From Diplodia intermedia (Eukaryota > Ascomycota > Dothideomycetes > Botryosphaeriales > Botryosphaeriaceae): DNA of 64,000 nt. Each line of letters begins with the position of its first letter. Within the stretch, counting starts at the first letter, position 1. Below, one piece after another: positions 45,892 to 56,977 of this stretch. The DNA lies in the NCBI GenBank assembly GCA_021495925.1, contig JAKEKT010000003.1, positions 558,001 to 622,000 of the forward strand. The letters run 5' to 3'. The position numbers and the translations under genes were made by a program. Below the pieces are notes generated by a model, which did not search any database, had not been told where the DNA came from, and saw nothing but the letters and a program-made list of their open reading frames with translations.

Positions 45892-48659
45892 CTTGGAGGG
45901 CGTCTTTCGTCTTCCCAGTCGGTTCGGTGTCGCCCTAGGTTGCTGTTTGCCGTTGGTGGTGCTGGGTGAAGGCCGAAGAAGGCCCCTTTGTCGTGCCTTT
46001 CCTATTCCCAGCGCAATGAGAGACTATGGGGGAAGTGCGACAGGCGAGTTGGGAGAAAGTCGGCCGTGGTCCCACTGTCGTGAGGGAGAAATGCAGGGCA
46101 GACGTCTTTTTCTTCAATCCCGCCACGAAAGAAAAAAACTTAAGCGCCGTCCCCAGATTGGTGTTGCACGAGGAACAAGGGCCGATACGTGAGACGAGGG
46201 TCGAGTAATACGGGCGGCAAACGAAAAGGGAAAGCAGCAAAGACGGAAATTTGTGGGGACCGGATCCCAGCCCGCCGTTTGCTCGTCCAATCGAGCGGCG
46301 GCGTGTGTATAAGCTAGGTGGTGGGAGCGAAGTGTGGGTGCACGGCAGGGACACTTTGTGCGTTTGAAGCGGGTCAGCGACGCAGCAAGCAGGCAGTCAG
46401 CGTCGGATGATTTTATAAAGAGGCTGAGAGATGAAGGAAAGCTACGGCTGCACTTTGGTTTTTGGGCGCAGCGGGAAGCATGTCCAGCATGCATCCCGGC
46501 TGCAGCCAACACCCATGCCGCAGCCCTTTCTTCCCTCCCGTGCCACCCCTGCTTCACACGGCTAGCGGCAGACCTTTGGGCTAGGCCAATTGCGGCAGCA
46601 AGCCAACGGAGGTGTAAAATGGCAGGGGCGGCGGTGGCAGGAGCAGTTGGCCAGGACAAGTCACTGTGCCACTGTGCCACCAACCCACATGACTTGGCCA
46701 TAGAAGAGAGGCGAGCGGGAGCAGGCTTGGGCAAGGCTGGCTGCAGGTTGGAGGCGTGAGCGAGAGAGCACTTCTGGAAGGCAGGAATCAATCGGGCAGG
46801 GGTCATGACAAGCGCCTCCTGCAAGATGTTGGGTGGCTGCGGCACGCTTGGACCAGCAGGTCTCCGGGGGCCCTTGTCGAATGCGGCATTGGAAATTCAG
46901 TGTAGGCGAAGGCGGCGGCTAGCCGGGCCATCCATGCTCAGCGGCCAAGGCAGACAGCGGGATCCACGGCTGAACAGGACAGACAGACAGATTTCGAGAA
47001 AGCAGGAGGCAGGGAGGCGGGAAGTGGAGCAGGCGGGCTGCTGTGCAACTCGGGAGCCGCTGAGCGCTTAGGCTGTGCGATGCCGTTGATGGCAGGCAGC
47101 AAGTGCGCACGGCGTTCGGCACGAGGCACCAGCACCAGCCTCCAGGAGCTTTGACATGTTCTCGGGAACACTCACATGCTCATTTCACGGCTGTCCGACT
47201 ACTGCAGCAATATGCTCTGTTCTGGCGTCGACCACCTCGGGCAGCAGCCGGATCCGTCTGGGAATGGGCGAGTGGGTCGCGGTGACGGCCGCCATCGGGC
47301 TGGGCTCCGCAGAGAATATGGGAATATGGCCGCTTGAGGGCATTGGGCGTCGCGTACGGGTGTGGGAGTTGAGGAGTCGTCGGTGGTGGCTTGCCGCTAC
47401 TGCTGCTTTTTGCAGGCTAGCGTCGAGTCGCGGGCGGCTAAATGGAACCTTTGCAGCGCGTTGCAGGTGGAGTAAATTAAGCTGTTTCTTTACTTAGATT
47501 GTCCGCAAATTAGCCCCAATTTTACGTGGTCGAGGCCACCTCCACTTCTGCACCTGCCCCATCGTCGAGGGCTGCGCGGCTAACGAAGACCATGGCGTGA
47601 GCAGATTTCTGGTCTCTTCTCTTTGGTCCTTTCTTCACCTTTTGACCAACTGACTTGACATGTAGCAAAGTGCGCGTGGAAATGGTTTGCCCATGAGCCT
47701 ATTCTCCAGCTCATTTCATCAGCCCTATCCGCGTCCTGCCGAGCAGCTGGACCCCCGCCTCGACTTGACGTTTCCATGCCTCGTGCAGCAGACCTCTTGT
47801 CTCAGGCCCGTTTGAAATTTGCCGTTTGGGGGGCTGCAGATCCTCCGACCGTCTCTGTTTTCAACGCCCGGCAGGCCTTATTGTTCCTCTCGTTTGAAAC
47901 CGTGTATGTGCAACACTGATGAAGAGACAAGTCACATCCGAATCTCTGTTCCCTTTCGCGACGTCAGCTGTGCAGATCCTGCAACGCTTTCCGCTTCCTA
48001 GCTGCCTGTCGTGGACCTACCGCTGTACGTCGCGGTAAGCTGCAGATTGCCTGCACCTTGCGCGTTTGCCTCCATAGGTACTCGCTGTTGAAGAAGTCAT
48101 CACAGTGCGGTGGTGAATGAGTCCGCTTTGACATTTGCGTCCATTGTCGGTACAATGCACGGTGGGCGATAGGGAACAGTGGATGAGAATCGCATCGAAG
48201 CTACAGGGTAGGCCTTTTCGTGCGGTGGAGGGATTCCATGCGGTGATGGCCTTCTCTTGACTGCCTGCGCTTTCCGACGCCGCCATGTATGCGCTTCCCT
48301 GACCTGTCATGACTTCAGCAGGCTGAGTGAAATGTTTTGGTGACACGAAACAGAACAACGAACGGGCTTTCAGTGACGTTTCCGCCGCCCAAGTCCGGTG
48401 ATGGCGACATGCGCATCAGTGCCGCCGCCGCCGACCGCCGTCGTCCACACCAGCAAAGCTGCGAACATCTCTGTCGCGACGCGGTGATCACAGACAGCGC
48501 CTCTCCCCTCCCCCCTCCCCGCCGACAACGGCAGGCAATCTTCTTCTTTTCTTTCTTCCTCAAGGCCCCACGCAGAAAAGGTGAGCGCGCTCAACGAAAA
48601 AAAGTCAATGACGACAAGAAGAAAAAAAAATCAAGCAGAGTTGATCGATCGATCCTTCT
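45892..48659. other. 2.8-kb interval with no supported gene
   Basis: The left end is the promoter of the DUF3455 gene. The rest contains only short frames without motifs. An open minus-strand frame across 46114-46845 has repetitive composition and no domain. The right end abuts the 3' end of the U2 gene. Confidence 0.5.
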
Positions 48660-48857
48660 TCGCGTCGGCCGGAGGCAGTGCAATACCGGCGACACCGTGG
48701 CCGGCGACGGTTAGGCGGAGCCCAGCGCGCCGCGCGACCGGCTTCCAAAAACTGGTTTAATCAAAAGAAGTGCCCCCGCGTAGGGGGCGTTCTAGAGATT
48801 AAACTAAAAAGAACAGAAACTACACTTGATCTAAGCCAAAAGGCAAAGAGAGCTGAA
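48660..48857 (-). ncRNA. U2 spliceosomal snRNA gene (variant branch-recognition hexamer)
   Basis: Read on the minus strand, the segment starts with CTCTTTGCCTTTTGGCTTAG (stem-loop I, with GCC-TTTT-GGC), continues AGATCAAGTGTAGTT and TCTGTTCTTTTTAGTTTAAT (branch-recognition region and stem IIa), then a GCCCCC/GGGGGC hairpin (stem IIb), an Sm-type site AGTTTTTGG (complement of 48745-48753), and near the 3' end GGTATTGCACTGCCTCCGG, the stem-loop IV that binds the U2A'/B'' pair. This order is diagnostic for U2. The exact ends are estimates: the 5' end lies within about 48850-48860 and the 3' end near 48660. The branch hexamer reads GUAGUU rather than GUAGUA (complement of 48818-48823). Stem IIa differs from the usual fungal sequence by a change that keeps pairing. 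A CATAAA element about 45 bases upstream (near 48898-48903) could be its TATA box. Confidence 0.9.
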
Positions 48858-50414
48858 GAAGAAAAAGAGAGGTGTTTGGGTTGGGAGGTGGGGGGGTTTA
48901 TGTAGGGAGGATGGCGGGGAGACTGCGGAGGGTGGCACATGGACGATCGACCGCCCGGCGCAGGGTCCTCGGGGCAACTGGACGTGGGGCAGGCGTGCTT
49001 GGGCGCTTGGACGCCGCGTGATGGCCATGTCTGGTCTGATTGGGTGGTGGTGGCAAGCGCGTGGTCTTGATACTACCAGATGGGGTCGCGGCCACGCGTG
49101 TGGTGGAAGCGACGGGGCCCCCCGGTGACTGCTCAACACCATGTGCACAGACCTGATTATTCGTCAGCGGGAAGACAAGGGTCTGCATGTGACAGTCAGG
49201 CGAGGGATTTGGGGGCAAGTGCACCTGCCTCAACACCAACCTGAAGATGTCACGATGTCGTGCTGGACCCTGGCCGAAGGCACCTTGAGGAAGGCACCTT
49301 CAGGGAAGCACTCGCACGGACGCGGCCAACCCACCCGACGTGCTTTACCGTTTGACCCCATCTGACGGGATTGAGGGGTTCGAAATGATAAGGGAAGCAA
49401 CTGGGTCCAACTTCGACGCTCAAGCATCTAAACGCTGAGCAAGACCAGAGGCACTGAGCGAGGAACTACACTGGCCGGTTTGTTTCGCCATACCTCTTCA
49501 TAGAGAGGAATACCGCTTCCAGAATCAGTGAAAGCGTCAGCTTGAAGGTGCATCATGCGGCGTCATCATCTTTGTCATTGTCGACACTTCAGCATTGCAA
49601 TAGAATGATGGCACTGCACCTACCCCAGTGATGCTGAGTGATGTCTCGTGTAACTCTGCAGAGAAGATGAACGATGACGAACCGCGGGTAATGCTGTCAA
49701 GCCTTCACGGCCAGATACAAAAAGAAGTCGGGCCTGATGTGGTCGAACCGACTCCCAGTATCGCAAAGGTTCATGGAACGTATATGAGCGCAGAAAGTTA
49801 GCAGTTTGTTGGACAGAGAGGTGCAACGCCGTAGAAGTTTGCCGATGGTCCTCTATAACGCCATTGTTTTCGATCTGCTGCTGGAGAGCGCAAACAAAAC
49901 ACGAAGAAGTGCACTGGCTTGGACACGTCGATGCAGGTCTGGGGGCGGAAGTCAGAGGAAGGCAATTCAAGAGAACGGGACAAGAAGAAGCTCCATGATA
50001 TGATAAGTTGGTATTTGGGAAACAAGAAAACATGTCATCTATAAACACCGAATGTCCACAACTCACGCAAAACGTATAAAAGAGAGGCACGCGCCGCATA
50101 CGCACACGCACACCGTACACACGCACATGTCGCCATTGCTACATCCCATTGATTTGCATCGAAGAGTATGTCTGACTCCCACTCTGAGAGAACATCGGGC
50201 AGAATGAAAACGAGTTGAAAAAAAGGGGGAGGAAAACCGCATGTACCCAAACTCCGGTGACCGAGCAGTGTAAACGCGATGCAAAGAATAGCCAGTCGAG
50301 GGGTTGAACAGGCCAAGCGGGGGGGATAAAAAAGTGAAGAGGGCGTAATGCTGCCTCTGCCAAGGGGTACACAGAGCAGGCCCACGGGTCTTGCCTCGAG
50401 ATGAAAACCTGACA
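48858..50414. other. Interval between the U2 gene and the Snf7 stop
   Basis: 1.56 kb with no motif-bearing frame. The first 100 bases should hold the U2 promoter. The part nearest 50414 is the Snf7 3' flank. Nothing else is recognised. Confidence 0.5.
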
Positions 50415-51377
50415 TTACATGGCCATCTCTCGTTGAAGCTTCCGCAGCTCCTCCTCGTCATCTTCCTCCTCGGCACGGGCAGGCTTCTTGCCGGTAACTG
50501 CAGGTCAGAATGTCAGCCAATCAAGACGCCAAACCATGCGGATGCAGTGTCTTACGCTCTCCTTGGGGGCCCGTCGGTAATCTCGAGACCTTGTCCGTGA
50601 CCGGGACCTGGCCCGTCTCCAGCATCTTGTTGTCCAGCTCCTCCTGCTGCAGCTCGGCGAGCTCCTCGTCCAGATCGTCCTCGTCGAGCGTCTGGCCCAT
50701 GGGCTGGGCAATGGCGTCGGAAATTTCCTCGCCGATGGCGTGTTGCTCCCGCAGCTCCTCCCTGTCGAAAATGGCAATGTCAGCGTTCCTGCGCTCGGAA
50801 TGATTTCGACGACGGCTTGGCGCGACGAGACGTACATGGTCTGGTCCACCTTGTCGATGGTGAGGCTGCCGTGGATCTGCTTCATGGCGGTGCCGGCGTT
50901 TCTCATGGCGTCGAGCGTCTCCTTGTTGATGTTGGCCGTCTCGATCGAGTAGATTTCGCGCTCCAGAGTCATGATCTGGCTCTGCGTCTGCTCGAGCGAG
51001 TGCTCGAACTGCTTCTTACGCCGCAGCGCGGACTTGGCGGCTGCGATGGCGGGAACATGGCGGTCAGCATATCACGTTCGAAAGCCACAAGAGAGGTGCG
51101 CAGGGCGGAAGTAGTGCGTGGCGGTGGTGGTGGTGGAATCGCAAGCGCGGCCCAACAACATGAATCGAGAGGGCCCCGTCGGCTGCGCCTTACCGGTCTT
51201 ATTCGCGCTGACGTTCTTCCGCGCGATGGCGTCCTGCTCATCCATCTGGTGCTGCAGGTGCTTCTCCCGCTTGGACAGCATCTCCAGCTGGCCGCGCAGC
51301 TGCAGGATGGCGTTCTTGGGCGCATCCTTCTTTTTCGCCGCTCCACCGCCGAACCAACCCAGCCCCCAGCCAGACAT
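50415..51377 (-). CDS. SNF7: ESCRT-III subunit Snf7 (Vps32/CHMP4)
   Basis: Minus-strand exons 51377-51194, 51040-50836, 50761-50556 and 50497-50415 give 225 aa, normal for the family. Snf7 polymerises on endosomal membranes to drive intralumenal vesicle formation and acts in fungal pH signalling. The N-terminus MSGWGLGWFGGG with a basic helix (KKKDAPKNAILQLRGQLEML) is membrane-binding, the core carries ALRRKKQFEHSLEQ and SIETANINKETLDAMRNAG, and the C-terminal half is acidic (LDEDDLDEELAELQQEEL) with a terminal helix EEELRKLQREMAM that should bind Bro1/Vps4-type partners. Splice joints fall at MEELREQHA and at LTGKKPARAEEE and are all GT-AG. It is divergent from TEN1 with a 565-base gap. Confidence 0.95.
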
Positions 51378-51942
51378 GTTTGACGGTTTCTCGGACAGGC
51401 GGTGACGGTCGTCTCAAGCGAAGCGCACTCGGCGGAGGTCGCGGGCCTCGAGCGGAGCGGGTGCAGAGGGTGTGGTGGTGGCCGTTTGCTTGTATCGGCG
51501 ACGAGGGCGTGGACCGATCTGCGCGCGGGCGGCGGGGCGCTCTGCGCAGCGGAGGAACGTTGGTTGCACGTTGGCGGGCGGGGATCAGGCGTGGAAAGGC
51601 AGAAAGCAGGGAGGACGAGGTCAATACACACGGCGGATAGCCTGCTGCCTGGCGTCGTCTGGCGAGTCGGGAGGGCGAAAAGTGGAAGCCTGGTCGGAGA
51701 GTGCACGTCCGAGGTGCGGGCGAGTGATGGGGGAAGGTGAAGCACAAGGAAGCAGACGGCCGATGATGCAGCGCCCGCCGCGAGCACGTGCCGCCGCGAG
51801 CCTCAATCTGGACCTCCAACCACGGTCCCACGCGCCCCCGCGATACCACTACCTGCCCGCTCCCTGCGACGCCGCCGCGCGCCCCTCTCGCTCCCTGCTT
51901 GCGACATGCGACCCGCGTCTTACTCGCTGACCTCGTCGCGCC
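51378..51942. other. Divergent promoter region, SNF7 and TEN1
   Basis: 565 GC-rich bases lie between two starts. Open frames here have no motifs. No regulatory site is recognised. Confidence 0.5.
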
Positions 51943-52497
51943 ATGAACGGTCCGACGCCTAGTCGGCTGGTCTTCCTTTCGGACCTCACGCGCATGGGTG
52001 TGGGCGAGAAGGCGCGTTTCCTGGGCTGGTGAGCTCCCTGATGCCGGCCCGCGAGCACGGAATCCTGACAAGCAGCCTGCAGTGTTGACAGCTACGACGC
52101 CCGCACCGGGACCTTGATCCTCAAGCATGCTTACCCCACAAAACCCTCCGTCATTGCCCGTGTCAACATCGACCATGTCCTCGAATCCGTGAAGTGCACC
52201 GACTTGGAGGTTGGCGCGTGGCTGAACATCGTCGGCTATGTGCGATCAGCACCCGAGACCTGCAGCATCCCGGCGACTGTGCCCTGGGCCAACCGCTCGG
52301 GGGCTTTGCCTACCGCCTCGACTCAACCGCCCCCCAACAGGCGTAGTCAGATGGCGCAGAAGAAGAATGTGGCGGATGGTGTCCATGTCCAGGCTATCAT
52401 GCTCTGGACTGCTGGGGATATCAAGCTTGATAACTATGAAAAAGCCGTGGACGCCCGCAAGAAAGCCGACGCCGAAATCGATGCCTTGGGCTGGTAA
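51943..52497 (+). CDS. TEN1: Telomere-capping CST complex subunit Ten1
   Basis: Exons 51943-52028 and 52083-52497 give 166 aa. Ten1 is a small OB-fold protein that with Stn1 protects telomere ends and helps C-strand fill-in. The sequence shows the compact OB pattern: PSRLVFLSDLTRMGVGEKAR (strand 1), FLGCVDSYDARTGTLILKHA (strands 2-3), VARVNIDHVLESVK, then LEVGAWLNIVGYV (strand 4) and VHVQAIMLWTAGDIKLDNYE (strand 5 and last helix). The joint TG-T restores the Cys of FLGC. A polar insert (about residues 95-125, NRSGALPTAS and following) sits in a loop. It converges with TOM70. Identification rests on pattern and size, as the family diverges fast. Confidence 0.85.
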
Positions 52498-53127
52498 ATC
52501 CAAGCGTTTCTGGCGGGCGTCTGCAGGGGCTATTTCGTGTCAGACTGGCATAGGCTTTAGACTGAGAAGCTGGTTTGGAACGAGCATGCCTGCCGTTGAA
52601 AGAGCTGCAACATAAGAGATTTCCATTATGGCTCACCCCCGCATGCGCCGTACTTGTCAAATGTCCCTTTTGCTCCCTACCCATACCGAATTAGGAGTTG
52701 TAAGAGAACACGCTGGCGATACCAGCTCCAGCTCCCCAAACATCTTGCGTGAACACCACCTCCTAGATTGATTGTTCTTTGACGCACACGTACACACACC
52801 CATGAAACGACGGGATATCAAGCCTCGGACCTTCTAAAGGAGCACTGCGAAGGACTGAAGGAGCCTTCTCCCAGAAATTGGAGAAAATTGCTCCCAAGTC
52901 CGCACTCCCGATATAACCATAGAAAAAGGATCCCACACCACATGAACGCGCTTAGAATGTCGCAACCTCTGCCAAATGAGCACAAGGAGCGAAGAGAGAA
53001 AGGCTGGATGATAAGTACAAGAGAGAAGAGTGTTATTGCGAGGTGCATCAGAGCTCAAACGGGATTTTGGAAAAGGGACAGGGAGATTACAGGTGTAACT
53101 ATGATTTTATTCATCCGTACGGTACGT
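52498..53127. other. Shared 3' flank of TEN1 and TOM70
   Basis: 630 bases between convergent stops; no gene or RNA is recognised. Confidence 0.5.
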
Positions 53128-55232
53128 TTAGCGAGCCATTGCAGGCATGCCGGCGCCCATCGCACCGAGACGGCTAGCGAGCTGCGGGTACTTCTCTTGG
53201 ACCTCGAGCTGCGTCCTGGTCGCCTCGGCATACGAGAGTGCGTTAACAATCTCGCCTTCGGTTCTCGAAAGCTCAGCGGCCCGCTCGAAGAACGTGAGCG
53301 CCTCCGGAACCTTGCCCTGCTGGAGGAGAAGCTGGGCCATGGTTGCAACGGCAATATCGCATTCGGGGTCGACTGCAGGCTAGGTCAGATACAAAACTTG
53401 TATGGCCAATGGCTAATGCGGTACTTACTGATAAGAGCCTTCTTGCAGAGCTCCTCGGCTTCCCCGAAGTCCTGCTTCCATTGGAACAGGGCCAGGGCCT
53501 TGTTGATCAAGGGCAGGACGTTCATGCCCAACGGCTTGGTGGCCTTCTCCATCTCGACGGCAGCATCGAACTTCTCAATGGCTTCCTGGAACTTCTGCTG
53601 GTCGAGCAGGAGCTCACCGTAGTAGTTGTACACATCAGGAACCTTTTCGAAGTTCTTCATGCAGCGACGGAAAGTGGCCATGGAAGAGGCGATGCTTCCC
53701 ATCTTGTACTGGGTGACACCGAGCTGGATGTGCGAGAAGATGAAGTCCTTGTCGAGATCGATGGACTTCTGGTAGTCCTTTGCGGCCTCGGCAAACTCTC
53801 CAAGGATGAAGTGAAGCTGAGCACGGTGGTAGTAAATATCGGGATCTTCGGAGTTCTGGCCCATGGCCTGCTCGAAGTCGGCAGCAGCAGCGTCTCTCTC
53901 GGCTATCATCAGTTAGCTTGCGCCAATTCCACGTTTTTGTTCTGGTCGCTTACCCTGCTCGAGGTGCATGCTCGCCCTCTTGATAAAGCTTTGGGTCAAC
54001 GAGGGGTCAAGTTCAACGCTCTTGGTCAAGTCGGCCAAAGCGTCCTTGTTGTCGCCCTTGAGGTACTTGAAGGTGCCACGCATGTTGTACGCGAAAGCCT
54101 CGTGCTCGCCCAAATCACCGAGTTCCAGCGCTCTGTCAAAGGCCTGGGCAGCCTCGGTGTAACCATCCGCAGTCTTGAGGTTGAGAGCAATCAAACCCTT
54201 GCGCAGCTGGCCCTTGCCGGTCTCCTCATCCAGGTCGGCCTCGGGCTCCAGGCCAGCTGGCGGCGGCTTGGGCCTGAAGCTCTGGAGGTAGTTGGAAACA
54301 AAAGTAGGGCTCGGGAGCTTCTTCTCCTTTTTGGCAAGAATGGCCCTGCCCTTGGCCTCGGCGACCTTCTTCAGCAGACGCTCGACGCTCTGGGCGCTCA
54401 ATTCGTTGCGGAAACTGTCGATGATGCAGCTGGCAGTGTAGTCGAGGAGAGCCTCGCTAAAGAGATCGACCTGTTCGTAGGCATTGGCGCGCCTGTTCAG
54501 AGCCTTCACGTATTCGTTGTCCAGGTTGATTGCAGCGGTGGTGTCGTCGATGACCTTCTCCCAGTTGGACATGGCGTTCCAGCAGGCGGCGCGGTTCGAG
54601 TAGAAAACGGGGTCTTGCTTGCAGAGAATAGCCTTGGTGTACAGATCAATGGCGCGGTTGTAGTCTTTCGAGCCATACGCCTTGTTGCCGGCAGCCTTGA
54701 GCTTCGCGGCGAAGTCTTTGCGCTCCTGGGCCAGTGTTAGACTCAATTGCGTGCACAGGCTGTTTCGACTTACATCAGGGGTCAGGCCGGCGGCAATGGC
54801 CTCGTCGACGAAGGGCAGGTCGTCGTCGGTGGCGTCGGATACCGAGGGCTTCCTCGCGGCTGCTGACGCAATTAGCACATGCACGAACAACGAAGCTTAT
54901 GCAGGCAATGGAGGCATACCCGCAGCCTCGGCCTCCTTCGCGGCAGCCTCGTCGGCAGCCTGCTTTGCCCGTTTCCGTTCCTTCTGCTTCCTGTTCTTCT
55001 TGGCCTTGGCCGATTCGGGTCTCTTGGAGTCGCCGCCGAAGTAGTAGACGGCGCCGGCGCCCGTCACCAAAACCGTCACGCCGGCAATGGTGTAGACGAC
55101 GGCCTTATGCTCGGCGGCCCAGGAGGATATGCGGTCCCATAGCGAGGCGGAACCGGCCCCTGCGGCCAGGTTGGAGTCGAGGGTGATGGGTTGCGCCGGG
55201 CGCGGGATGGGGAGCTCGGGATTGCTGGACAT
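53128..55232 (-). CDS. TOM70: Mitochondrial import receptor Tom70
   Basis: Minus-strand exons 55232-54920, 54862-54774, 54725-53954, 53902-53429 and 53372-53128 give 630 aa, the usual size. Tom70 receives carrier-type preproteins and Hsp70/Hsp90 clients at the outer mitochondrial membrane. A single N-terminal anchor (about residues 44-65, [21 protein letters not shown]) is followed by a charged Lys/Ala/Glu linker, the clamp TPRs ([60 protein letters not shown]) and the C-terminal TPR core ([60 protein letters not shown]). The exon 2 acceptor is ambiguous between two adjacent CAG triplets (54863 or 54860), differing by one Ala. It is divergent from the aminodeoxychorismate lyase gene. Confidence 0.95.
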
Positions 55233-55795
55233 GGCGCAGTGTGTCGGCTGGCGATGGGCAGGTCGCAGCTTCTAGGGCACCTCGCGACGGGCGGGCGGCG
55301 GGGGATGGTGGGGTGGATGGAGGAGAATTGGGTGGAGGGTGACGCGCCCGAGTTGAGGATTGGAGCACTTTTCCTTGGAGCTCGAACCAGCCGGATCTTC
55401 GCTCAAGCCGTCATCGCGCCGCCGCCGTCGAACCACCGCCCCCCCATTAACGCCGAACCTCGCGGCCAAGCACCGTTTGACCGCACTTGCATCTAGCACC
55501 TGCCCTGTCGCCCGCCAGCTGTCACCCAGTACCCGCCCTCGGCCGCCCCTCCGACTCTCGATTTCCCCTCTCGGCCGCGCTCACGTGACTGCCAGCACCG
55601 CTCCCCTGCAGTGAGCATTACCGGTTGCTGATATACCTTGATTTGGCACACGCACTCCACTGCCTTGCCTCGTTTGCACTCCCCAAATCCTGGGCTAAGT
55701 TCTGTTTCCGAGCGGACACGGTCAGTCGCTATCGCTTCTGCAGCTCCACATTACTCGTTCCTTCCCAAGACAACACCTCGAGCAAAACCAACAAA
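55233..55795. other. Divergent promoter region, TOM70 and ABZ2
   Basis: 563 bases between two starts, C-rich on the ABZ2 side. An in-frame upstream extension of ABZ2 from 55625 exists but lacks conserved sequence. Confidence 0.5.
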
Positions 55796-56977
55796 ATGGC
55801 AGCTCAACCAGCTTCTTTCTCTCTCTTCACATCTCTCCGTCATGATCCAGCTCTCCGCTCCAGTCCCGAGAACAGCTCGGATGTCGTGAGCTTCTCGTCG
55901 TCCACTCCTTTCTACATGCTCCGCTATCACCGGGACCGAATGCTTGAAGCAGCACAGCATTTCGAATGGGCCGAGGTCGCAAAGAAGCTCGCCGATGGCA
56001 AAGAGCTCGAATCTTTGTTAACCCAAGAAGTAGAATCGTGGAGGAGCAAGAATGGTGACGCTGAATCACCACTGAAGGTAAACCCTTCATCCCAAACCGA
56101 ATCCTACAGCAATAACACCCACCCCCAGGTCCGCGTCCTCTTCAACCGCTCCGGCGACATGCAGACTGACATGGCCACGACCCCGGCCATCCCCCTCTCC
56201 TCCCTCTACCCAACCTCCTTCACCCCACCACCACCACCCCCAAGCAAACCGTTCACCCCCTCCCCCCGCACCGGCGGCGCCCTCATCCTCGGCCCGGGCG
56301 ACGCCGCCAACACCTCTTCTCCTTCTCCTTCCCCCTCCTGGATCCTCACCGTCGACACCGCCCCCACCCCCACCTCCCCGCACACCCTCCTCAAAACCAC
56401 CCACCGCGCCCACTACGACGCCGCCCGCGCCCGCTCCGTGCCCGCCACCGCTCCCGCCCCCGCCGGCACCGGCACCCCCCTGCACGAAGTCCTCCTGTGG
56501 AACTCGGTCGGCGAGATGACCGAGGGCAGCTTCACGAGCGCGTACTTTTACCGCGGCGGCCGGTGGGTGACGCCGCCGGTGGGGGTGCCCAACAACGTCT
56601 CTTCCTCCTCCTCACCTCCATCAGAAAAAGGAGAAGAAAAAGATGCTGGAAGAGAAGAAAGAGAAGAAGAACAAGGTACCATCACCACCTCGTCAGCTCA
56701 TCATCATCATCATTCCAGCAAGCTCGGCGACGAAGGGGAGCTAAGGGAGCCGTTCGCAGGTCGGTGGGGCCACAGCATCCGCAGCCCAAAGGCGGTGGCG
56801 GGTGCGGGCGGCCAGCGGGGCACGACGCGGCGGTGGGCGTTGAAGCAGGGGTTGTGCATGGAGGAGCCGGTCGCGCGGGAGACGGTGGCGGCGGGCGAGT
56901 GGGTGTGGGTGAGCAATGGGGTCAGGGGGTTCGGGTTGGGGAGGGTGGTTGAGGCGAAGAAGGAGAAGGAGGGTTGA
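55796..56977 (+). CDS. ABZ2: 4-amino-4-deoxychorismate lyase, class IV PLP fold
   Basis: Exons 55796-56077 and 56129-56977 give 376 aa. The enzyme releases pyruvate from aminodeoxychorismate to make p-aminobenzoate for folate. Class IV signatures are present: a YMLRYHRDRMLEAAQHFEW block near the N-terminus, the PLP-lysine region LLKTTHRAHYDAARARS, EVLLWNSVGEMTEGSFTSAY, and GGQRGTTRRWALKQGLCMEE followed by WVWVSNGVRGFGLGRV. The 51-base intron is in frame, so retention would add 17 polar residues; it has GTAAAC and CAG ends, and its removal joins ESPLK to VRVLFNRSG, which I prefer. Between GRWVTPPVG and GGQRGTTRR lies a polar and acidic insert of roughly 80 residues with a His run, absent from the compact fold. 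I chose the ATG at 55796 over the upstream frame extension because the conserved FSLFTSLRHDP-type start follows it. It converges with the ADH gene. Confidence 0.88.
   Translation: MAAQPASFSLFTSLRHDPALRSSPENSSDVVSFSSSTPFYMLRYHRDRMLEAAQHFEWAEVAKKLADGKELESLLTQEVESWRSKNGDAESPLKVNPSSQTESYSNNTHPQVRVLFNRSGDMQTDMATTPAIPLSSLYPTSFTPPPPPPSKPFTPSPRTGGALILGPGDAANTSSPSPSPSWILTVDTAPTPTSPHTLLKTTHRAHYDAARARSVPATAPAPAGTGTPLHEVLLWNSVGEMTEGSFTSAYFYRGGRWVTPPVGVPNNVSSSSSPPSEKGEEKDAGREEREEEQGTITTSSAHHHHHSSKLGDEGELREPFAGRWGHSIRSPKAVAGAGGQRGTTRRWALKQGLCMEEPVARETVAAGEWVWVSNGVRGFGLGRVVEAKKEKEG

Noticed and set aside
46114..46845. 243-aa minus-strand frame in the gap left of U2
   Set aside because: No recognisable motif, Ala/Ser/Pro/Arg-rich, no splice context or neighbours supporting a gene.
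55625..55795. 57-residue N-terminal extension of the aminodeoxychorismate lyase
   Set aside because: Sequence is not family-like, and the ATG at 55796 precedes the first conserved-looking residues; the extension is more likely 5' leader.
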